Below are positions 46,741-57,433 of a stretch of DNA of 64,000 nt, in pieces. The stretch comes from Anolis sagrei (lineage: Eukaryota > Chordata > Lepidosauria > Squamata > Anolidae): the NCBI RefSeq assembly GCF_037176765.1, contig NC_090034.1:98045500-98109499 (forward strand), written 5' to 3'. Within the stretch, counting starts at the first letter, position 1. Every line of letters begins with the position of its first letter. The notes beneath the pieces are model-generated. The model was not told the origin of the DNA. It searched no databases and was given only the letters and a program-made list of their open reading frames with translations. The translations under genes were made by a program, and so were the position numbers.

Positions 46741-48884
46741 GGGATTTTTTTTTTTGAAGTCTGCTGAGGAGTTGGCTTGTCTAATGTATTGGATGTATTG
46801 AATAAACCCCATCTAAATTGGCTAAAATGTCCAAATTGTATAATAATTAACATTTGAAGTCTAAATAACAAGAAGGATCAAATATTTGAGTTGAAGGAAT
46901 GTGTGCAAAAATGTCTAATGCTTAATTAGGGTCATTCCAAGAGAAAGGATGAATCCACCAAGGTCTTTGCAAGACAAGGAATGCAAGCCAAGGCCTCAGT
47001 GAATCTTGAAGGTCTCCTAGACACAATACTATCTCTGAATGCCCTGACTATGTTTCCAATCTCTCAACTTGAGAAGAGTGTTTAAAGTTGCTGATGACTA
47101 CATCTGTAGAAATTCCCAAACAGAGGCAGGGAGTGGGTCCCTAAGGAACGTGTGATAGTTTTATCATAGCTAGCAGAATAAAAAGAGAAAAAGGGTAGAT
47201 GACAAAAAAGAAAGTAACTGACCAGCCAACTCCAAGGTGTGGGTTTTGTAGTCATGTATTCCCTCTAATTCAGTTCCACTTATTTTATCAATTGTGGGTT
47301 TCTTTTGGTAGAATGTAATGGCCCAGAAGCAATGTGTTGAATGTTCTGCCTGTGAGATGTAAGTCAAATTGGCTCAGTTCTTCCTTGGCTAGCCAGTACT
47401 GTGGCTGTTGGGTCTAGTGGAGATCTGGATTTGCAGTTTACAGTTTCTGCAGATCAAAGGATTAGCTTTCATGGATCTTAGGAATGAAGATCCAACACCA
47501 CAATGTAACATCACATCTCTGCTCATTTAGATTTATACTCCATCAGAGCCTTTACTGGATCTCAGTGTAGAGGTGCTGCATTGCATTGTGTTGGAGACAC
47601 AACAGCATTCTCATGGTAAAGTATCCAAATCCCATTTTAAATTGTTGATACAATTAACACTTGGTGCATAAATCAAGGGTATTTTGAGTCTTCTGCAAAT
47701 GTGTAGTTATACAGCATTCTCCTGTATCTGAGGTATGTAACACAACCAGATTGTTCTGCCCCCTGCCTTCTGCAATCTCTAAATCCTGCTATGCAGACAA
47801 CTAATAAATACAGGACTCCTGGCAAGCAAGGATCAGTTATTAGTGAACGTTATCAGTTGTCAATGGCTGTCGAAAATCCAACAAGTAAATTAACAATGCC
47901 TCCAAATGATTAACATGAAAGGGGAATTACTGACAGTTTAGAGAAATATCCTGCTACTTTTCCAAAAAAGAAAAAGACGATGTGGCATAACATACCTATT
48001 TAGTTACTTATTTTGTATGCCACCTTTTCCTGGAGAAAGATCCAAGATGGCTTCCAAGATCAATAACCAAAGACAAGCATCAGGAACAAAAGTAATTTCT
48101 TACATTAGCAATCACATCCATAAGAAATTTCTCCCAAGCACGGGGTTGGTAGTTTTTATAATGGTGCCTTGGTACCGTAGTGCTGGCAATTTAAGGCCAA
48201 GGGCTAAGAAATATATCCTATTCCAGTTTCCGAGCAGAGGAGTACCCAATTCCTTTGAAAACAGTCATCTTCCAGATGTGGGTATAGATTGAAAAGAAAA
48301 CATGTCACTCTTGGGAAGTGCTTGTGCATCACTAGTTCATACCTTAAAAAGCACAATTCAAGATGAAGCTGATAGAAGTTGAAGGCCGGAAACACCATAA
48401 TACGATCCTCTTGGAATATGTCACATAATGATTAATTGCGAGGTCAGATTCTGATGCTTTTGTTATAGAAGCTTATTTGCATTTTAGTAATATTGTCGAA
48501 CATGATACCCACCACAACAATTTATAGTTTCCCAAGGGCACAAGGACAGAGATATATGAATTCTAATTCTTTTTGAAGTCTGCAGATATTGGCTGATACG
48601 CATCAGCATAGATCCAAAACAGATCGCCAGCAGCAACTTCCCACAAAGACTTTATTGTTTCAACCCTTAATAAAATGTATCCCTCTATTTTCAACTCCCT
48701 GCCTACATTGTATTTTTTAAATATTAGATCTATGTGTGTATATAGTATAAGTGATTCATGTCAAAATGTAACAAGACAGATCCCAGAGGTCTTCACCTTT
48801 CAGCCCTCCTCCCCCCAGACATTTCCTGGACAGGAAAGGTTGAACTAATCCCCTGGCTATTTCCTGAGTAATAATCAAGTGTCA
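46741..48884. other. Intergenic C-D spacer
   Basis: 46800-47350 matches 13620-13910 and 63790-64000, and 47460-48480 matches the A-B spacer. 48490-48880 is not matched elsewhere in the window. No gene was seen. Confidence 0.55.
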
Positions 48885-49110
48885 CTATATGTATGTATAG
48901 AAATATAGTTTCCATGTTGGATCTGATAAAACCCAGTTGATATTTGAATGCTTTTCAAGGGCAGACCTACACAGAGCAAGTTGCAAGAGTCCAAGCTGGC
49001 TGTAACCAATGCAAGTACCACTGTAGTCAGGTCCAATGTCTCCAGAAATGGGCACACTTGGCACACACTTTTCAAGGGCAGACCTACGCAAAGCGAGTTT
49101 ACTTACTTAT
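48885..49110 (-). mobile_element. L2-clade RT C-terminal fragment, antisense
   Basis: The minus strand encodes ALVTASLDSCNLLCVGLPLK, the L2 motif, with TTAC repeats at its end. Confidence 0.72.
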
Positions 49111-49117
49111 TTACTTA

Positions 49118-50028
49118 CATTGCACACCAAGGCTGGGGTTGGCACCTTTGAACCCGTAAACGCATCAACGTTCTTAATAGCAAAGCAGTTTATTGAGGAT
49201 TAATATAGCAATAGCCAAAAAGGTAAAAAGCAATCAAACAAGTAATAAAGACATGTTCACAAAACAGTCAGTTGAGCAAAGTAAAAGACAGCCAATTATC
49301 AGTAAAAAAAAAAAAAAAACAGGAGGTTTGCAAAAATCCAATAAACAAGTCCACAATAGTTAGAGTCTTTCAGTTCCAAAAGGTTGCAAAAGACCAAAGT
49401 CCCTTGAGGAAACATCAGTAAACTTGAACCATTAAATCCCAATGCAGGCGCTTCAAACCAGGACAAACCGCATACAAGAATTTCAGCATGAACATGAATC
49501 CCAGGCAGAAGTAAACAGGAATCTTAGTATGAACAAGAAGGCATGGATACCAGGCATGAAACAAAAGGCATAGTTACACATGAAAATCAAGCGTTGAACT
49601 CACTGAAGAGTATAGATTCACAGACTCTATATTTATTCAGAAAGCCATGGCAAAGGCATTCCATTTCCCTTGGGAAACCTCTCCCTGACCCCTTTTTTTC
49701 TCTTAATCTTTCAGACAGTCTTTTACCCCCTTCGAGGTGGTGATGTTGTTTAATTTGACTTCTCCTATCAAAGAGTGTTTGGTCCTCCCTCGGCTTGCCA
49801 ATTAGTTTCACTATCACTTTCCTTTCACTTTCCTTTCACTATTCCTTTCACTATCACTATCACTATTTGGCCTTGGCAATTTAACCTTTTCCTCGGCCTC
49901 TTTTTCTATTAGCATCGAAGCATCTTTGCCTTGGGAACCAACTATCCCAGAATCCTCAGGTTCACTATGGCTAACTGTACTCTCTCTATATACAAACCCC
50001 TGAGAGTCAGCAGAAACCTGATCATTTA
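49118..50028 (-). mobile_element. LTR-retrotransposon-like 3' end
   Basis: Antisense. It has a charged coding remnant (PNSDSDSERNSERK region, about 49814-50100), a non-coding part, AATAAA near 49193, and an end CAGCCTTGGTGTGCA. It is absent from the paralogous spacer at 33310. Family and left limits are uncertain. It is a broken fossil of moderate age. Confidence 0.4.
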
Positions 50029-50696
50029 ACTTATGAGGCAACATCCATTCTGGTTGACAAAAATCTGTTCCTCTATTGCTCAGGAAAAAGCTGAATGTGA
50101 AACTATTAATCAATTACTGACCCATAAATGTGGAGTTGAGCTACTGGATCCTTGGTATCTGCTGAAATTTGGCTACAAGATCTCCCGTGCATATAAAATT
50201 GGTAGATGCCCAAGTGCCATTATACTCAATGGGGTAGTAAAATGATGTCCCTTATATGTAAAATGACAAGATCAATATGTACTTTTAAATTTTTTGAATA
50301 TTTTCAAGCTATGGGTAGTTGAAACTATAGATAAGGAGGGCCAACTGCTACATAGATGTGGAATTGAGATGGTTCTCCACTAGATAATTTCAAGGCATCC
50401 TCAGTACTTCAAAATCACTTAACTATACATATTCAAGAGACCTCATTCTCTTAGGATTTTTCAGGAGATAGAAAATGTAGGAATGGGTCAAAAGTATCCC
50501 TGTTACCCAGCTGCAATTTCAGTAGTACCCCAGTACAACAAGACCTAATATGGGTTTGAAATATGGAAATCATTGTTGCTGACTCCCCTCTCTGGTGGAG
50601 GCAATGATCAAATTAATTGCCCTTCCATCTCCCCGTAGAGTTTGAGAATACGGATTATACAACAGCCCCAAGCTGAAGAAAAAAGGTATCCTGGAG

Positions 50697-50878
50697 TCAG
50701 CGTGGGATGAGGGAGAGATGATAAATGGGTGGGACACTGACAAAGCCATTCTTCAGTGGGGTTGGATCAAGGTCTTCTGGGGGCACAAGGGGCTTCAACT
50801 GGAAACTTTGCAGGATGGTGGTGAAGAAGAGGAAAAGCTCCATGCGGGCCAGTGATTCACCCAGACAAATCCGTTTCC
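50697..50878 (-). CDS. CYP2: CYP2 copy D, exon 9 with stop
   Basis: The 182 bp exon encodes [20 protein letters not shown] and ends HLSLIPR and TGA. Confidence 0.94.
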
Positions 50879-53800
50879 CTGAAAGAAAAGAAGAATTTGT
50901 CAGGAGGCTTTTCTGATCAGATATCTCCTGAGATGCAGCCCGTTCCATGTCCCCTTACCTTGTTCATGGTATCTAAGGCTTTTTATGGACTTAACTTTCC
51001 AACCAGTCATCTCATTGTCTTGTATCTATCAAATACACTCATACCCTCATATACAAGTCAATGTCAAATTTGGAGGCCAGAATTATGGATTATTATATGA
51101 CTTATAGATAGGTCATTCTACATAGAGAAGGAAAGCACGAATGTTCCCCAAGAGGCCAGCCACCCCTTTAGCCAGAAGTCCAGGACATTACTTGTTTCAT
51201 GATAGGATATCTGAATTACAAAATAAATACCAAAAAATCACATTACACGAAGATCCTGGAATGGATCTCACATATTACATGGTCCTACTGCAATCAGTGT
51301 GGGTTGCTCAAGTAGAGAATGCCCAAAGAGGCAGATGAAATGGGTAAGTAATGCTTTAAAATCTTGAAATGCTAAGAACCCTAACCCTTAAGAACAAACC
51401 AGCTAACAAGCAAGACTATAATTCTTCTCCTCATTCATGTATTTAAGAAAGTTCTACCTGAGGAGAAAGGCACAAAGGCATCATTCTTCTTGAAGCGTCC
51501 ATTCTCATCCAAGAAATTCTCTGGGTTGAAGGCATTGGGGCTTTTAAACATGGTGGGATCATGCAAAACAGAGCTGAGCACAGGGCAAACTTCCATTCCC
51601 TGAGAAAGAGAAAAGAAAGATGTATGAGCTCAGAATGGCAAAAATTCAGTCCCAGAAAAGAGCATTGTAAACTGCATGTTGAACCCCAGTCATCCTGACA
51701 TGGAAGGCCAAGGATGGTGGAAAGGGAGGGAGAGACATGGAGGACAGTTGGAACAGAGATAAGGTCCATCTGGCCTAGTTGTTATGGGAATCAAAAAGCT
51801 GGAAGATGTTGGCATGTAACCTGGGTTGGGAAGGGCAACATTTTCTGGGAGTATATAGTAAGTGGTGGAGAATGTCACTGTTTGTTCATTTAGTCGTTTC
51901 CGACTCTTTGTGACCTCATGTACCAGCCCACGCCAGAACTCCCTGTCAGCCATGGTCACCCCCAGCTCCTTCAAGGTAAAGCCAGTCACTTCAAGGATAA
52001 CATTCATCCATCTTGCCCTTAGTCGGCCCCTCTTTTTCTTCCATTTCCCCCAGCATCAGCATTTTCTCCAAGCTTTCCTATCTTTTTATGATGTGGCCAA
52101 AGTATTTCATCTTTGCCTCTAAAATCCTTCCCTCCAGTGGGCTTTATTTCCTGGAGTATGGACTGGTTTGATCTTCATGCAGTCCAAGGCAATCTCAGAA
52201 TTTTCCTCCAACACCACAGTTCAAAAGCGGCCATCTTCCTTCGCTCAGCCTTCCTTATGGTCCAGCTCTCACATCCATAGATTACTACAGGAAAACCAAT
52301 GCTTTAACTATGCGGATCTTCATTGCCAGTGTGATGCCTCTACTCTTCACTATTTTATCGAGATTCATCATTGCTATCCACCCTCTGAGGATGCTTGCCA
52401 TAGATGCAGGAAAAACGTCAGGAGAGAATGCTTCTAGAACATGGCCATATAGCCTGAAATACCTACAGCAACCCAGATTCTGGCCTTCTCCTTCTAACTT
52501 CATGACTCAGCAAAAACACATTAACCACAAACCCTGTAAGATACTCAATGGCCAGTCGTGTCACTTTTTGCAAGATGTACTGGACAGTTAGGCTTCCTGT
52601 TTCTGTATTCCAGTAACCCAATTGCTCTTCCTGGTGTCAGTTGAGTTTCGGATGATCGGATTCATGCTAATAAAGTCAAGTTGTTATTTGATTGGATGAT
52701 AAAGGATACCTCCTCCAACTATGTACCAGATAAAAGGCTTGTTGCACCTGTGCTGTAATCCCCCCTTTTTTTCAAAGGCACTGTCATTCGCACATTTTCA
52801 GCTTTTAAAACCCCCCAGTTCCACTATTGTCCTCCCACACAGATCACCGGGGAAGGAATCCCACTGGAGCATTGCAGCGCACCCAAATACCTGGGAGTCA
52901 CTCTGGACCATGCTCTTACCTACAAGAAGCACTGCCTGAACATGCAGGCAAAACAAAAAGTGGGTGCTAGAAACAATATCATGCGAAAGGTGACTGGCAC
53001 AACCTGGGGATCACAATCAGATACAGTGAAGACATCTGCCCTTGCGCTGTGCTACTCTGCTGCTGAGTATGCATGCCCAGTGTGGAACACATCTCACCAC
53101 ACTAAAACAGTGGATGTGGCTCTTAATGAGACATGCCGCATTATCACGGGGTGTCTGCACCCTACACCACTGGAGAAATTACACTGCTTAGCCGGTATCG
53201 CACAACCTGACATCCGCCAGGAAGTAGCAGCCAATAGTGAAAGAACCAAGGCAGAGACATCTCCAGCTCATCCCCTGTTTGGGTATCAGCCAGCACGTCA
53301 ATGACTTAAATCTAGAAATAGTTTTCTAAGATCTACAGAGACACTCGCTGGAACACCTCAGCAAGCGAGAGTCCAAAAGTGAAAGGCTCAAACCCAGAAC
53401 CTCAACCAATGGCTGATACCAAATGAGAGACTTCCCCCTGGGCACACAGAAGACTGGATGACTTGAAAGGCGCTGAACAGACTGCGCTCTGGCACCACAA
53501 GATGCAGAGCCAACCTTCAGAAATGGGGCCACAAAGTGGAATCCACAACATGCGAGTGTGGAGAGGAGGAAACCACTGACCACCTACTGCAATGCAACCT
53601 GAGCCCTGCCACATGCCCAATGGAGGACCTTCTTGCAGCAACACCAGAGGCACTCCAAGGGGCCAGATACTGGTCAAAGGACATTTAATCAACTACCAAA
53701 CTCACAAATTTTGTATTTTGTCTGTTTGTTTGCTTTGTTCTGTTAGAAATGTAATATAATTTGACTGGTTGTCCTGACACGACAAATAAATAAATACTCA

Positions 53801-56800
53801 GCTTACTTCAGTTGCTGCAAACTCAAATCATCTTTGGCCATCTTAGCCACACTCTGATGTTGCTTGGAATGCTTTGGAAGGTTTTTGTTTTGTTTTGTTT
53901 TGTTTTGTTTTGTTTTGTTTTGTTTTGTTTTGTTTTGTTTTGTTTTGTTTTGTTTTGTCGTGTCAGGAGTGACTCCTGGTGTGAGAGAATTGGCCGTCTG
54001 CAAGGACATTGCCCAGGCGACGCCTGGATGATTTGATGTTTTTATCATCCTTGTGGGAGGCTTCTCTCATGTCCCCATATGAGGAGCTGGAGCTGATAGA
54101 GGGAGCTCATCTGCCTCTCCCCGGATTCGAACCTGCCACCTGTCTGTCTTCAGTCCTGCCGACACAGGGGTTTAACCCACTGCACCACCGGGGGCTCCTC
54201 ATTGGAAGGTGTGATGTTGACTGTTGCTCTCAGTTTCAAGTTAACTGGCTTCCCATGATCATTCCTGGTTAGTCCACAACTGTACCTTAGGGATGAAGTA
54301 TCCTCTGAATTCAGTGTCACAAGTAACCATGTGGGCCACACCCATAGGTACAAGATCGCTGACTCTCTGTACTTCATGGATGACAGCATCCGTATATGGC
54401 ATCTGTCTCCGGTCTTCATTGTTTGGGACGCGATTATGGCCAATCACTCGATCAATTTCCTCATGCACTTTTGCTGTTAAGTATATGCATAGAATTAACT
54501 CCTTGGGTTCCTGACTCTCATAAGGAAATGATATTTTACTATGAACATGACTAAAGAGAGGCATGAAATCTCTGTGCATTCACTAAAGTAGACCAACACC
54601 ACATCCCAAACAACAGCCTGCATTGCCTGATTGTGGTTTCCTTTGGTGGAGAGGTACCATGAGCTAGTTTTCCTCATTCCTCATACCTTGCACTCTTCTA
54701 TCATTTTTGAACTTTCCAGTTATTTCTGAAATGATCAATCATGCTATTGGTATGCCTCCTTGTGGCTACTAAACATTTTCCAGTCTAGTGGGCCCTTAGT
54801 ATCTTTTGAGGTTTTTTTCCAAGATACCCCATGGAAATTAACATCTGTGGATGCTGAAGTTTCACTATGACAATAATGTAGTGAAATAGTATCCCAAATA
54901 TAGGTGGGCAAATAAATGTTGGGGAGAGTCAGTTATCTGTGAAGTCATGGGAGGCTTTAGCATTGTTTGCATATACATCCTCATAGTACTCCATAGGTGT
55001 CCAAACCAGTTTGCTTCCCCCTCCTCAGATGCAGAACACAAGGGGACAGAGGGCTGACTGTACTCAAATGTGTGTGAAGAAGTGGAAGGTAGGGTGAAAT
55101 TTAATCATGAATGTGACCGGAAGTTGACCATCAAATTATTCTGGAGGACGTAGAAATTCCCAAAGAATCATTCTCTGTAGGAATCTCCATGTCTTCCAGT
55201 ATGGTTCTGCATTCTATTTCCAGAAGGGTTTAATCATGAAGTTGCCGTGGACAAACTAAAGATTCATAGAGAGAACCAATAATCAGGTCCACAAAGATTA
55301 AATCTGCCAATGTGGGCCAAATGAGGTGATACTGTACAACAATAACAACAATACCTTGCACTTCAGAATATTTCATCAAAAACAGGAAGCCAAATCTCAG
55401 AGTTGAACTGATTGTCTCTGTTCCAGCAAAGAACAGAGTAAAGATGGTCTGCTTCAAATTCTTGACATTAAATTCACTAAGTGGATTGCCTTTTTCCTGA
55501 AAGGAGGAAAGATGAAGAAATCATGTGATTATTCCAAGATGAACCACTGGCAAATCCACACAACCGTCACACACCAACAAGGTACCTTTTCCATCTGGAT
55601 GAGGAAGCAATCAATAAAGTCACGTGGGAAGTTAGGGTCAAGGGTCTCTTGGTTCTTCTTCACTCTCTTGGCAATGAAGCGTGACAAATGTGACATAATG
55701 TCATAGACCCTGGTGTGGGGCCCTGGGAAGTACTTCAGAAAAGTGGGAAACATGTCATAGAGCTGCATGAAAAGAGAAATCATGTTTAGTGGGTTTCCTG
55801 CCAAATTTCATCCTAGTACCAGTTGTATTTCTTTAGTTTGCTTTGGAAGAAATTTGGGAGCTTGAAGCAAAGAGGGCATCAAAGATCTCAGTTTTGTTCT
55901 GATTAGGATAATTCAAAAGAGCACCTGGTTTCAGGACCGGATATGAATGCCTAGTAGATGAAAAGTTTAGTGGGTTTCCTGCCAAATTCAACTCATTTCT
56001 TTAGTTTGCTTTGGAAGGAATTCTGGAACTATAAACAAAGGGAGCATTCAATATCTCAGTTTTGTTCTGATGAGAATGAATCAGAAGTGCACCTTTTTTC
56101 AGGGCTGTATATGAACTTCTAGTAGTTGAGAAATAAAAAAACATCAAGACAGTATCTAAGACCAAGAGTTTTATTAAGCAGCTGAACATTATCACAAAGT
56201 GAATAACATTCAGGTACCTGGGACCAGGTTGAGCTCAGTTCCCAGTAGAAATCGTTTATTAGCCTCATAAGGACCTGGAATTCCTTATCCTCATAGTCAA
56301 AGCGATCCCCAAATACAATAGAGCAAATGATATTAGAGACGACACTCCTGATATGGTCAGTGGGGTCTAAAGGTTTTCCTGCAACACAACAGCAAAACAA
56401 AAACAAATAACAGAAATCGAGTCTTTGGTTCCAAGATGCATCCATTAAATGTCAGATGTAGGGAGCAGTATTCCTCCTTTCAGGATTTAGCTACTTTCAT
56501 TCAACAGAATAAATTCAGCCTGCCTAGCAACTCACTTACCCTTTGTCTTATGAAATTCCTCCAGCAGGAATTGGGCCTCCTCCTGGATTCGCTCCTCAAT
56601 AGACTTTTTCCCCATCCCAAAATTCTTCAAGACGGTGATGGAGAATTGGCGCAGTTGCTTCCAGTGTTCTCCATTGGAAAAGCCCACCCCTGAGGGAAAG
56701 AAGAAAAAAATCATAGAACAAGCAGAAGAAAGTGTTTTAACCATTCTTACATAGACAAGTGGAATGCCTCACCATATCCTTTGACAACCTTCTCCAATGT

Positions 56801-57393
56801 AGGCTTGGTACTCCTTCCACTGAACTCTTCTGCTTTGTCTATTAGAGCCTCCTTCACAGCTAGGTGTCCACACAAGACCAGAACTGGACGTGTTCCCAAA
56901 TAGACCATGAAAACGGGACCATATTTTTCGTGAAGCTGTAGGAGAAATAAACGTTTCATCTCTGGCACTATCTTTATGTTTAGGCAGACATTTTGGAATG
57001 GTGTCATTTGAAGTGGATGAATTTGTGGTCAAGGAGTACATTTCATGTCACACTGCCATTAATTCAGCCTAGGGATCATGAGAGAATATTAGTAGTTCCA
57101 GTTTGATCTCCTGACATGGTAAATTGGAGTACCCAGAATGGTCCCTCTGGATTAAGAGTGTTGTTGAACGCCAGGTCTGTCAACGGTAAAACAGCTCTTA
57201 TCCAGGATTTAATTCTGGATGAGCATGCAGACCTGGCATGTATTATGGAGACCTGGTTGGATGAGGCTGGAGGTGTAAATCTGACCCAGCTTTGTCAACC
57301 AGGTTTCTCTGTGCAGCACCAACCAAGATTAGGAGGGTGGGGAAGCGGGGTCGCAGTGGTCAATAGGGATTCCATCTCCCTGACCAGGTGCCC

Positions 57394-57433
<40 letters not shown>

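Noticed and set aside
53884-53957. Regular TTTTG array as a CRISPR-like repeat
   Set aside because: It has no spacers; it is the tail of an antisense SINE.
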